A DNA stretch of 64,000 bases, taken from Infirmifilum lucidum (GTDB lineage: Archaea > Thermoproteota > Thermoprotei > Thermofilales > Thermofilaceae). The notes under the pieces are model-generated. The model did not search any database and was not told the DNA's origin. It was given only the letters and a program-made list of their open reading frames with translations. The translations under genes were made by a program, and so were the position numbers. Shown piece by piece: positions 1-7,898 of the stretch (its first letter is position 1; every line of letters begins with the position of its first letter). The stretch spans positions 1,155,699 to 1,219,698 of the forward strand of contig NZ_CP062310.1 of NCBI RefSeq assembly GCF_014876775.1, written 5' to 3'.

Positions 1-1
1 C

Positions 2-823
2 AACTGGGTGAGCTTTAACGTGGACTTTAGAGACGAGCGAGAGGCAGACATTTCTGCAAGGCGTTTCGTTATCGAGCTTGCAAAGAGGAGGGAGAGAGCT
101 CCTGGAGGAATTGTGGTAATAGCCCTGGACGGCGAGAACTGGATGATAATGCCCTCCTACAGGAGGTATGCCCCCTACTTTCTGAAACGCGTAATCGAAC
201 TGATCGAGAAGAGCCAGGTCATAAGGCTGTCATCGATCGAGAAGTACCTAGAAGACCACGAGCCCACGAGGGTTCTCACATACGTTCCTTACGGGTCGTG
301 GATTAACTTAACTGAAGCCCAGTGGACTGGAGGCGTTAAGGACAGCGTGTGGGAGGAGGCTTTCAAGGCCTTAGGCGTAGTTTCCTCCCTGTATAGCGTG
401 CTAGGAGAGGCCTCGGCAAAGTTGTCCAACGACAGGGAGTCTGAATTCTACAGGGCTCTAAAGGCCCTCGCAATAGCCTTCGACAGCGACTTCTACTGGT
501 ACGGCGAGATAGAAAAGGAACGCGAGTTTGTAAAGAAGTGGGCACAGAGGAGCATCGAAATCGCCGAGAACTTCGTCAAAAGGTACTTGAAAGTATCCGT
601 AGTAAGCAGGACACGCAATCACGTAGTGATCCAGCTGGAGAACCACTCCCCCTACCCGCTGACTGCCTCGATACACGTAGAGTCCAGGAACTACAAGAAT
701 GAGGCCCAAGTAACTCTCAACCCGAAGACCATCAGGAGAGTCCCCGTGTACACGCCATCGCACGAGAACACGCAGGTCGTCATCAAAGCCGGCAGGATAG
801 TGCTCCCAGCAACCACTCCGTGA
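2..823 (+). CDS. GH57 family glycoside hydrolase, C-terminal part (5' end outside window)
   Basis: The frame is open from the left edge (codons Asn-Trp precede the first GTG at 8), so the gene begins outside the window and the GTG is probably internal. The stretch ALDGENW (residues 38-44 counted from that GTG) matches the GH57 motif that carries the acid/base Asp. WINLTEAQWTGG and the Trp/Tyr-rich helical stretch around DSDFYWYG are typical of the C-terminal helical region of GH57 amylase/mannosidase-like enzymes. The last ~75 residues look like a beta-sandwich tail. The family hydrolyses or transfers alpha-glucans; substrate cannot be told from this fragment. A second GH57 gene lies at 52605-54173. 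Confidence 0.85.
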   Translation, partial: NWVSFNVDFRDEREADISARRFVIELAKRRERAPGGIVVIALDGENWMIMPSYRRYAPYFLKRVIELIEKSQVIRLSSIEKYLEDHEPTRVLTYVPYGSWINLTEAQWTGGVKDSVWEEAFKALGVVSSLYSVLGEASAKLSNDRESEFYRALKALAIAFDSDFYWYGEIEKEREFVKKWAQRSIEIAENFVKRYLKVSVVSRTRNHVVIQLENHSPYPLTASIHVESRNYKNEAQVTLNPKTIRRVPVYTPSHENTQVVIKAGRIVLPATTP

Positions 824-887
824 TATTTACACACGTAGCGAGGAATCACGATAAACATTTTTTCTTAACTCTTTTCTTCTATCTCTT

Positions 888-2237
888 GTGGACGAGCGAG
901 AAGATCAGGCCCGCGTTACTGCACTGACTCTAGCGCTCGAAGGCATAAGATCTGCCGAACCGCGCTCCGCCGTGAAAAACTACTTGACTCGAAGCGGGGA
1001 GAAACTAGTCCTGCGAGACGGCACAGAGATACCCGTTAGAGGGGAGGTCTACGTCGTAGGCGCCGGCAAAGCCTCTGGGGGCATGGCTCAGGCCATAGAA
1101 GAGATACTCGGAGACAAGATAGCAGGGGGCGTAGTATCTGTCCCCGAGGAGCTTGTAGGTAAATACTCTACAAAGAAAATCAGGATAGTCGGGGCAACTC
1201 ATCCGAAGGCCTCCCAGAAGAGTGTTGAAGCGGGACGCATGGTCTTAGAGACGCTAACAAACCTAAGAGAAGACGATCTCGTAATTGCGCTGTTCTCAGG
1301 AGGGGGTTCCGCCTTACTCGAATACCCCGTTGAAGGTGTGACTATAGACGAAATAGGGGAGTTCAGCATACTACTCATGAAGAGAGGAGCCGATATATTC
1401 GAGCTCAACGCCGTGCGAAAACACCTCTCGCGCATCAAGGGGGGCTGGCTAGCCCGGCACGCCCAGCCAGCTAGGGTGCTCGCGCTAATGATATCCGATG
1501 TCGTGGGAGATAGAATGGATACAATAGCCTCCGGCCCGACAGTCCCAGACCCAACAACGTTCCAGGACGCGTACAACATCCTTAAGAAATACTCCGCTTG
1601 GGAGGAGGCCCCTGCGTCGGTCAGGGCGTATATAGAGAAGGGGTTAAGGGGGGCTGCCCCGGAGACGCCGAAGCCAGACGATCCCGTCTTCTCCAGAGTG
1701 GTAAACCGGGTAATTGCCAGCAACATGCAGTCCCTAGAGGCGATGGCTACAAAGGCGCAAAACCTCGGCTACAGGCCGCTGATACTGACTTCGATGCTGG
1801 AGGGCGAGGCCCGCGAAGTAGGTAAGGTTATTGCATCGATACTGAGAGAGGTTAGGAAGTCAGGGAAGCCTCTCCCACCACCCCTCGTTATCCTGGCTGG
1901 TGGCGAGACGACAGTCACCGTGAGGGGGAGGGGGATCGGTGGGAGAAACCAGGAGCTCGCTTTGAGCATAGCTATAGGTATAAGGGGGTTAAGAGGCGTT
2001 GCTGTCGCCTGCATAGGGAGTGATGGCCGTGACGGCCCCACGGACGTTGCAGGAGCAGTTGTTGGTGGGTCAACATATGATAGGGCCGTTGCCATGGGCT
2101 TGAAACCCGAAGAGTTCCTTGTAGAAAACAACAGCTACGAGTTCTTTAGAGCTATCGGAGGCCACATTAAAACAGGCTATACTGGTACAAACGTTAATGA
2201 CTTCATCGTAGCGGTTATTGAAGATTACGAAATGTAA
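888..2237 (+). CDS. glycerate 2-kinase (MOFRL family)
   Basis: 449 residues, the usual size for the DUF4147/MOFRL glycerate kinase family, which phosphorylates D-glycerate to 2-phosphoglycerate in the non-phosphorylative or branched Entner-Doudoroff pathway of archaea. The N-terminal Rossmann-like part has VYVVGAGKASGGMA near residue 50 and FSGGGSALLE near 140. The C-terminal MOFRL domain has GRGIGGRNQELAL and the acidic GSDGRDGPTD motif. The GTG start at 888 follows an AT-rich stretch with a TATA-like ATAAACATTT about 33 bases upstream. Older databases call this family hydroxypyruvate reductase; kinase is the better-supported activity for archaeal members. Confidence 0.9.
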   Translation: MDEREDQARVTALTLALEGIRSAEPRSAVKNYLTRSGEKLVLRDGTEIPVRGEVYVVGAGKASGGMAQAIEEILGDKIAGGVVSVPEELVGKYSTKKIRIVGATHPKASQKSVEAGRMVLETLTNLREDDLVIALFSGGGSALLEYPVEGVTIDEIGEFSILLMKRGADIFELNAVRKHLSRIKGGWLARHAQPARVLALMISDVVGDRMDTIASGPTVPDPTTFQDAYNILKKYSAWEEAPASVRAYIEKGLRGAAPETPKPDDPVFSRVVNRVIASNMQSLEAMATKAQNLGYRPLILTSMLEGEAREVGKVIASILREVRKSGKPLPPPLVILAGGETTVTVRGRGIGGRNQELALSIAIGIRGLRGVAVACIGSDGRDGPTDVAGAVVGGSTYDRAVAMGLKPEEFLVENNSYEFFRAIGGHIKTGYTGTNVNDFIVAVIEDYEM

Positions 2238-2238
2238 A

Positions 2239-2265
2239 AAATTAATTATTAATTTGAATGATTTT
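2239..2265. terminator. palindromic AT-rich element between convergent genes, probable two-way terminator
   Basis: Between the stops of the glycerate kinase gene (+) and the SSB gene (-) lies a perfect 8+8 inverted repeat with a single-base centre: AAATTAAT at 2239-2246 and ATTAATTT at 2248-2255. A run of six T follows on the + strand at 2262-2267, and the minus strand has its own T-run just beyond the repeat. T-rich tracts terminate archaeal transcription; the stem could act in both directions. This is inferred from sequence only. Confidence 0.45.
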
Positions 2266-2270
2266 TTAAG

Positions 2271-2690
2271 CTAGAAGCGGCGTCTGCCGCCTCTTCTACC
2301 TCTAAATCTTCCTTCCTCAAATTCTCTTTCGGATATGTTATTCTCAGAATTCACGTTCTCGATTTTCTCATTGGAAGGTTTTATTGAGCCAAAACGCCCG
2401 AGCCCTAGCCTGAGCTTGCCCTGGTACAGCGATACGTATCCATTTACGAGCGATACTGTCTCTCCGACCATTCCGCGTAGCTGGTCAATTTCACTATCCC
2501 AGGCTGTAAGTATGGCCACGCCTGTCTCATCCCCAACAAGAACATCAGCCACTCGGTGCTCGGAACCATCGCGTCTAGAGGTAATCTGTTTTTCGTCCCC
2601 AACATTCAGTATTTTGAAAGTTACCGAGAACCTTCTAGTGCTTGGAGTTATATCAGCTATTTTCACTTCTCTTGTCTCCGTATTATACAT
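2271..2690 (-). CDS. ssb: single-stranded DNA-binding protein, crenarchaeal one-OB-fold type
   Basis: 139 residues: a single OB-fold (about residues 5-105) followed by an acidic/polar linker and an Arg/Gly-rich tail (GRFRGRRGGRRRF end). The order of the OB-fold elements, with VADVLVGDETGVAILTAWD and the GYVSLYQGKLRL strand pair, matches the Sulfolobus-type SSB/RPA-like protein that coats ssDNA in replication and repair. The bacterial SSB and Sulfolobus tails are acidic or polar, so the strongly basic end is notable. As established knowledge, most Thermoproteales lack canonical SSB and use ThermoDBP; Thermofilum is reported as an exception. This gene therefore helps place the organism. Confidence 0.85.
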   Translation of the reverse strand: MYNTETREVKIADITPSTRRFSVTFKILNVGDEKQITSRRDGSEHRVADVLVGDETGVAILTAWDSEIDQLRGMVGETVSLVNGYVSLYQGKLRLGLGRFGSIKPSNEKIENVNSENNISEREFEEGRFRGRRGGRRRF

Positions 2691-2808
2691 TATACCTCTC
2701 GTGTCGCCTTTTTAGGCGCAACACTCCTACTTGTTGCCACTGTAATATACTTGTCGTTCTTCCCGCACTCCTCCTCTACCAGTTATTTTTAATAATTCGT
2801 CTTGTTTG

Positions 2809-3876
2809 TCACTGTCCTCTAGCGTTAGAGGATCTATTCTCGGCGAAATACCTGGCTAGGAGTGCTCTCAGCATAATCACAGTCCCCAGGAGATCCCTGC
2901 GCAGGAGTCCCTTCTTGAAGAACACTCTATCACTCACTCGTCTTCGTCTCTGAACAATTTTCCTCTGTGTAAGGCGCCAGGGTATGGTTGAAAGTATGTT
3001 CATTGTAGCTCTCAGGTAGGCATACGCCTCGCGGCCTCTGAGCGATAAACACAGCATTAGTATATTCAGGTAGGCTAGGAAGAGAATAGACATTATACTT
3101 ACAATCATGTTCCCGGCCTCAAGGTTCTTTAAGACATTCAGTAGCCTGTTGCGGAAACCGAAGTAGAGTTTATCATAGCGGAGCCTGTTCTCAAACTTGT
3201 CCTCGTGGTATACAATGGCGCGCGGCTCGTAGGCCACGGCGTAGCCTTGAAGCCTAACCCTCCAGCTGTAGTCTGTATCGTCGTCGTAGATGAAGTAAGT
3301 GTCGTCGAAGCCTAGAGCCTCGAAGTATAATTCACGCCTAGTCATCATGAAGGCGGAGGAAGCGGCGAAGATCTCCATAGGCCTGGAGAAGGCCTCTGCT
3401 ACATGCCCGTATGTTGTCACCCAAGTCCCGGCAACATCCAGTCCTAGACCCGTGTGATCCATCCTGCCGTTATTGCTCCTCGAGACAACTTTCGCCTGCA
3501 GGACGCCGATATGGGGTCTTTCCTCCATAGACTTTACAAGCTGGCTGATTGCACTCGGTGTTACGATAACGTCGTTGTCCATGAATATTAGGTACTTTGA
3601 CCTAGGGTCGCTCGCCAGTGCTCCAATATTATGGGACGCCGAGGCTCCTATGTTTGTGTCGAAATGAATGACCTTTATCCTAGGGTCGTTGAACTCTTCT
3701 CTAACTTTACTTTCTATGTTCTGGGTTAGCGAGTCAACGACTATAACCTCATAGTCAGGGTAGTCGCTTTCAAGAATACTCCTCAGACAGAGCCGCAACG
3801 GCTCGTACGACTTGTAGTTCACGACGATGACGCTGACTCTAGGAGGAGTACTCGCGCTCTTCATGCAATCGTTCAC
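2809..3876 (-). CDS. glycosyltransferase family 2, rhamnosyltransferase-like, membrane-associated
   Basis: 355 residues. The GT-A nucleotide-sugar fold starts at VSVIVVNYKSYEPL (residues ~14-27), the metal-binding DXD is in MDNDVIV, and the acceptor/catalytic region is DDDTDYSWRVRLQGY, the form common in rhamnosyl/dTDP-sugar transferases of glycan assembly. A hydrophobic stretch at ~255-280 probably associates with the membrane. It likely adds sugars to a lipid- or protein-linked glycan on the cytoplasmic face. The GTG start at 3876 has a TATA-like GATAAAAA about 26 bases upstream; ATG at 3864 is an alternative. A flippase-like gene lies 450 bases away in the opposite orientation, with a decayed gene between. 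Confidence 0.85.
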   Translation of the reverse strand: MNDCMKSASTPPRVSVIVVNYKSYEPLRLCLRSILESDYPDYEVIVVDSLTQNIESKVREEFNDPRIKVIHFDTNIGASASHNIGALASDPRSKYLIFMDNDVIVTPSAISQLVKSMEERPHIGVLQAKVVSRSNNGRMDHTGLGLDVAGTWVTTYGHVAEAFSRPMEIFAASSAFMMTRRELYFEALGFDDTYFIYDDDTDYSWRVRLQGYAVAYEPRAIVYHEDKFENRLRYDKLYFGFRNRLLNVLKNLEAGNMIVSIMSILFLAYLNILMLCLSLRGREAYAYLRATMNILSTIPWRLTQRKIVQRRRRVSDRVFFKKGLLRRDLLGTVIMLRALLARYFAENRSSNARGQ

Positions 3877-4031
3877 GGTAGAATCGACAATAAGGCCTTT
3901 TTTTATCTTTAGGCCTGTGACCGCCCCCTCTTTTGCTGGCCGCCCCCGGGCAGGGCCCTAGTCACTGCTCGGCTCTGTCCCTCTTCGTCTGGGCTCTGGG
4001 CTCGGGGCAGGCTGGTTCCTCATTGTCACTG

Positions 4032-4250
4032 CTGACGGGAGGGGCCTCCAGCGACCTCCAGACCTACAAGCTGCTCGGGCTACTCAAGTGGGTCGACGAG
4101 AACTAGGAGAGGCTCTTCACAGCGGTGGCCCTCTACAGCGGGGACATAGCGGAGACGCTGCGGGCACTACATTGGGAGCCCGCCGCAGTGTCCGCGTACC
4201 GCGTGCTGCTGTTCGCCTGAGTACAAGAGATTGAGGAGATAAAACGCTAG
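4032..4250 (+). pseudogene. decayed coding fragment with in-frame stops, HTH-like, family unknown
   Basis: The 3877-4325 interval has no intact gene but a markedly GC-rich core from ~3930 to 4250. Reading frame 4032-4250 on + has coding-like codon choice (mostly G/C third positions) and protein-like content, including LQTYKLLGLLKWVDEN and GDIAETLRALHWEPAAVSAY, the latter resembling a helix-turn-helix. It is broken by TAG at 4104, TGA at 4218 and TAG at 4248, and the upstream part seems frame-shifted. I do not recognise the family. Base composition unlike the neighbours is consistent with an eroded transferred or mobile gene. Confidence 0.4.
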
Positions 4251-4325
4251 GGGTCGAGAATGCAAAATGTTTCAGTTAGGTATCTTTATTAGGAACAGTT
4301 CTCCTCAAATTCTCGTGCTTATAGT

Positions 4326-5420
4326 ATGGGGGGATCTCTGAGAAGCTGGATGAGGAGACACGCACTACTCCTGTTACAGATATTCCTCATACTGGCTCTC
4401 GCTATTTACATCGCCCGGGGTTTCGACGTCGAAGAGTTCTTGCAAGCGTTCTCTCAAATAGACCCTCACTTGTTGCTGTATCTTGTTCTTTTCGAAATAG
4501 CATATTACCTTACACACGCCCTGGCGTACTGGGCACTAGCCTACAGGAGGTTTAGAGTACCAGTAAAAGACGCCATTGGAGGGACAATGGTTGCATGGCT
4601 TGTAGACTTGCTTTTACCCAGCGCATTCATCGAGGGAGACATCGTGAGGATAGTTTTCCTGAAACAGTACGGCGAGTGGGCCGAGGCAATAAGCTATGGT
4701 CTCTTCTTCCGCTTCCTGCTTAACATTACACTGTCTGTGTTCATACTCGCCGCCTCCCTATTAGCCTTGAACGTGTACATAGGTTTTTCAAACTACCTGG
4801 CAGTCTACATCTCAGCTGTAGTGCTCGCGCTTTTAAGCTCAGCCGTCATAGCGCTCTTCATCTTCGACACTAAGAGAGTAAAGAGGCTCTCTGCTAGGCT
4901 AGTGTCCAGGCTCCCAGTGGGCAACAAGCAGACCTTGATAAGGGATCTAGGCAGGTTCCTAGATTATGTCTCTGAGACTTCTAGAGACTTCTCCCCATAC
5001 AACCTATACCTGTGGCTATCCGTCCTAGCCCTAATGGGCCAGTGGATAAGCGGGGTTCTCACGCCGTACTTCTCGCTGAAATGCGTGGGCATCGATGTAA
5101 ACCCCCTACTAATAGCCCCAGGCTACACTATTCTCTCAACGCTCTCGCTGGTGTCGATAGGAGTGCCCTTCATGATTGGGAGCGTGGACGCTGCGCTGAT
5201 AACACTTTACCTTGTTCTCGGGGTTCCGAAGGAGAGAGCCGTCGTAGCTGCACTAATCGGTAGGAGCGTGACAATAATCGTCACGCTTACGCTCATATAC
5301 CCCATAGGAATGTACTACTCGAGGAAAATTTTCTCGAAGAAGAACCTCGAAGGGATCAAAGAGACCATAAATAGGATAGCAAAAGAGTACGGGATAGAGT
5401 TCCCGTTCGTAAAACTCTAG
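4326..5420 (+). CDS. lysylphosphatidylglycerol-synthase-like / AglD-type flippase-domain membrane protein
   Basis: 364 residues with about eight hydrophobic segments, including residues 11-30, 45-70, 85-110, 125-150, 158-180, 230-250, 263-290 and 310-335. The arrangement and short cytoplasmic tail match the UPF0104/TIGR00374 family, related to the membrane half of MprF and to archaeal AglD partners. Such proteins are thought to move or help process lipid-linked precursors; the activity here is unproven. ATG at 4326 has a TATA-like TCTTTATTA about 39 bases upstream. It ends overlapping the convergent SWIM gene by 4 bases. The nearby glycosyltransferase at 2809-3876 suggests envelope glycan work. 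Confidence 0.75.
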   Translation: MGGSLRSWMRRHALLLLQIFLILALAIYIARGFDVEEFLQAFSQIDPHLLLYLVLFEIAYYLTHALAYWALAYRRFRVPVKDAIGGTMVAWLVDLLLPSAFIEGDIVRIVFLKQYGEWAEAISYGLFFRFLLNITLSVFILAASLLALNVYIGFSNYLAVYISAVVLALLSSAVIALFIFDTKRVKRLSARLVSRLPVGNKQTLIRDLGRFLDYVSETSRDFSPYNLYLWLSVLALMGQWISGVLTPYFSLKCVGIDVNPLLIAPGYTILSTLSLVSIGVPFMIGSVDAALITLYLVLGVPKERAVVAALIGRSVTIIVTLTLIYPIGMYYSRKIFSKKNLEGIKETINRIAKEYGIEFPFVKL

Positions 5421-5752
5421 CCGTATATCTCCCGGAGCTCTCTCCTGACTCTCTCGCTAATTCTCTCGTTGAGAAAGCTATCGATATCCTTCATGCCAGC
5501 CAGCGTTGAAACTGCGATAACGTGCGAACATATGCCTTTCTCCTGAAAACCCTTACATGTACACACTAACCTCCCTCCCTCAACTTTCACGAGGTGCCTG
5601 CCGTTTCTACCCATTACGTAGTATAGGTAGGGGCTGATCTTCACTACACGCCCCTCGGCTAGTAGCCAAGCTGCCCTAGCTATCATCCTGTCTAGGGGGA
5701 CTTCTCTCCGCGTCGTAGCCTCTTTATTCTCGACTGCATTATCAGCAGACAT
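5417..5752 (-). CDS. small SWIM zinc-finger protein
   Basis: A compact SWIM finger, CTCKGFQEKGICSH (CxCx8CxH), sits in the C-terminal half of a ~111-residue protein with a short helical tail. SWIM fingers bind zinc and mediate nucleic-acid or protein contacts; in archaea such stand-alone proteins are uncharacterised. The frame stays open to 5896, but that would overlap the divergent phosphoesterase gene. I prefer ATG at 5752, with a TATA-like TTAATAAG about 30 bases upstream; ATG at 5773 is the alternative (118 residues). The 3' end overlaps the flippase-like gene by 4 bases. Confidence 0.75.
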   Translation of the reverse strand: MSADNAVENKEATTRREVPLDRMIARAAWLLAEGRVVKISPYLYYVMGRNGRHLVKVEGGRLVCTCKGFQEKGICSHVIAVSTLAGMKDIDSFLNERISERVRRELREIYG

Positions 5753-5797
5753 TACGGTAGGTTTTAATCCCATCCTGCTTATTAACCTTGAGCCTGT

Positions 5798-6301
5798 ATG
5801 GTCTACATCGCAGTAGTATCTGACTCGCACGACAACCTTGAAGCCGTCAACTCCTTCCTCTCGAAAGTTAGAGGGAGGGTGGAGGCAATAATCCACGCCG
5901 GCGACATAGTCTCCCCCTTCACGCTAAAACTGTTTAAAGACTTCAAGTTCTATGCTGTCTACGGCAACAACGATGGCGAGAAGCTCTTGCTCAAGAAAAC
6001 AGCAGATAGCCTCGGGTTGATTTTGGAGGAAGCCCCCCTTTTCTTGAATATTAGCGGGCGGGAAATCGCCGTAGTCCATGGGGCTTTTACTCCAGACAGA
6101 ACCGAGCGCCTAGTCGAGGCTCTAGCCAGGAGCGGGCTCTTCAACCTTGTAGTCTACGGCCACACCCACAGGGTAGATGTCAGGAAAGTCGGAGAGACTC
6201 TTGTAGTAAACCCGGGGCCTCTCTCGGGTTACCTTGCACCGGCCAGAACTTTCGCACTTGTTGACCTCGAAAAGATGTCTGTCGAGCTAGTTGAGGTGTA
6301 G
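5798..6301 (+). CDS. YfcE/MJ0936-like metallophosphoesterase
   Basis: 167 residues, standard size for small calcineurin-like phosphodiesterases. All metal ligands of the fold are visible in order: SDSHDN near the N-terminus, HAGDIV at ~33, GNNDG at ~53, VHGAF at ~94 and YGHTHR at ~120. Relatives such as MJ0936 and YfcE hydrolyse phosphodiester model substrates with Mn/Ni; the physiological substrate is unknown. ATG at 5798 with TTTTAAT about 30 bases upstream suggests a leaderless transcript, divergent from the SWIM gene. The IMPase gene starts 6 bases after its stop, so the two are probably cotranscribed. Confidence 0.9.
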   Translation: MVYIAVVSDSHDNLEAVNSFLSKVRGRVEAIIHAGDIVSPFTLKLFKDFKFYAVYGNNDGEKLLLKKTADSLGLILEEAPLFLNISGREIAVVHGAFTPDRTERLVEALARSGLFNLVVYGHTHRVDVRKVGETLVVNPGPLSGYLAPARTFALVDLEKMSVELVEV

Positions 6302-6307
6302 TGGTCC

Positions 6308-7177
6308 TTGGACTACGCGGAGCTGCTCGATGTTATCCGAGAGGCAGCGAAAAAGGGCGCTGAGAGCGCGCTCGAGGCTATTAGGTTTGGAACGGCTGGT
6401 GACATTCTAGGCAGGGGTATGGGAGGCGACTACTCTCTCGCGGGCGACGTAGCTTCCGAGAAAGCTGTCATAGAGTATCTCCGCGCCAGGGTTGGAGAAC
6501 TGAGGGTAGTCTCAGAGGAGTCGGGCGAAAGGTCATTTGGAAGTGCTCCCAGGTACACTTTTATCATAGACCCCATTGACGGCAGCAGGAACTACAAGCG
6601 CGGTCTACCTTTCTTCGCGATATCTATTGCTGTAGCGGAGGGAGAGACTTTAGACGACATCGTGGCAGGGGCCGTCTACGCTCCTCTCCTGAACATGGAA
6701 TTCACTGCTATAAGAGGCATGGGAGCGTGGCTTAACGGCAGGAAGATAAGGGTAACCTCTCAGGAAGACCTGGCCAACGCACTAGTATTTGTGGGTGCTA
6801 CGCCCAAAGCCCTCTTCCTGCCACAAGCCTACGCGCTGGCGATAACGATTAGAGGCGGTATCGCCAGAAGCCTGGGGAGCGCAAGCCTAGAGCTCTCCTT
6901 CGTCGCGTCAGGCGGCGCTGACGCCTACATAGACTACTGGGGGATCATGAGGGTCATAGACATAGCTGCTGCCCTTCTAATCGCGCGCGAAGCCGGTGCG
7001 TGGGTAAAGGTTAGGGGGTGGCTAGATAGACGCGGGGCGATATCCCTCAGAGAGAGGCTCACAATTTTAGCTGCATCCACAGAGAAGCTGGGCTTGCGGC
7101 TCGAGGAGGTCTTCCGGGAGGCACTAAATATAGAATTCGAGGAGATGCTCGGTGGACGACGAGATACCCTACGTTGA
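6308..7177 (+). CDS. inositol monophosphatase / FBPase-like sugar phosphatase
   Basis: 289 residues of the Li-sensitive Mg-dependent phosphatase fold. The metal-binding motifs are EESGERSFG near 77, IDPIDGSRNYKRGLPF near 93-108, and a C-terminal VIDIAAALLIAREAGA in place of the usual WD-x-A motif. Archaeal members dephosphorylate inositol-1-phosphate and often fructose-1,6-bisphosphate. Because the window also has a true FBP aldolase/phosphatase, an inositol or other sugar-phosphate role is more likely here. The TTG start at 6308 is the first possible codon after the upstream stop. It overlaps the TatD gene by 26 bases, indicating one transcript with 5798-7898. Confidence 0.85.
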   Translation: MDYAELLDVIREAAKKGAESALEAIRFGTAGDILGRGMGGDYSLAGDVASEKAVIEYLRARVGELRVVSEESGERSFGSAPRYTFIIDPIDGSRNYKRGLPFFAISIAVAEGETLDDIVAGAVYAPLLNMEFTAIRGMGAWLNGRKIRVTSQEDLANALVFVGATPKALFLPQAYALAITIRGGIARSLGSASLELSFVASGGADAYIDYWGIMRVIDIAAALLIAREAGAWVKVRGWLDRRGAISLRERLTILAASTEKLGLRLEEVFREALNIEFEEMLGGRRDTLR

Positions 7178-7898
7178 TGCACATCTACATCTTCACGAGT
7201 TCAAGGAGGAGGAGATAGAACGCTTCCTCTCGTCGCGCGTGCTTCTAATCGCTGTCGCAGAAGACTACAACTCCTCCATTAGGACACTGGAGATAAGAGA
7301 CTCGCACCCTGAAGGAATAAAGGCCTGCGTGGGGATCCACCCGTGGAACATCAAGGACGAAGAAGCCCTGCGGCGAGAAATTGAAGCGATAGAGGAGTTG
7401 ATCCCCGAGGCAGATTGTATAGGAGAGGTTGGGCTCGACCTGAAGTTTACAGCTGACACGTACCCTCTCCAGGAGAAGGCATTCCAGGCTTTCCTGGAAT
7501 TCTCTAGGAGATACGAGAAGCCCTTAAACATCCATTCAGCAGGGGCATGGCGCGAGACTCTACAGCTCCTCAGAGCATGGAGTGTAAAGAGAGCTATTTT
7601 CCACTGGTACACCGGGCCTCTAGACCTCCTACGGGAAATTATCTCCTCTGGCCTCCTAGTCTCCATAAACGCTTCGTTGAAGGTACAGCGGAAGGCCAGG
7701 CAAGTAGTACTAGCAACCCCCCTCCAGTCCATGCTGACTGAGAGCGACGGGCCATACAACTACCGAGGACTGAACCTCAACCCGCTCCTCATCCCAGAGC
7801 TCGTCGCAGAGATAGCAGGCTTGAAGAACGTAACCGAAGGCCAGTTGAGGAGAGTAATATTTGAGAACTTTAAAGCGCTCTGGGAGAGAAAAGTATAA
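7152..7898 (+). CDS. TatD-family metal-dependent hydrolase
   Basis: 248 residues. The TIM-barrel metal site is complete: DAHLHL near the N-terminus, GIHPW at ~57, GEVGLDL at ~88, the IHSAG histidine at ~125, FHWYTG at ~150, and TESDGPY at ~195. TatD enzymes are divalent-metal nucleases (3'-5' exonuclease/AP-site processing in characterised members) related to D-aminoacylases. Its GTG start lies inside the upstream IMPase gene, so translation is probably coupled. It is the last gene of the 5798-7898 run, followed by a gene-free stretch. Confidence 0.85.
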   Translation: MDDEIPYVDAHLHLHEFKEEEIERFLSSRVLLIAVAEDYNSSIRTLEIRDSHPEGIKACVGIHPWNIKDEEALRREIEAIEELIPEADCIGEVGLDLKFTADTYPLQEKAFQAFLEFSRRYEKPLNIHSAGAWRETLQLLRAWSVKRAIFHWYTGPLDLLREIISSGLLVSINASLKVQRKARQVVLATPLQSMLTESDGPYNYRGLNLNPLLIPELVAEIAGLKNVTEGQLRRVIFENFKALWERKV

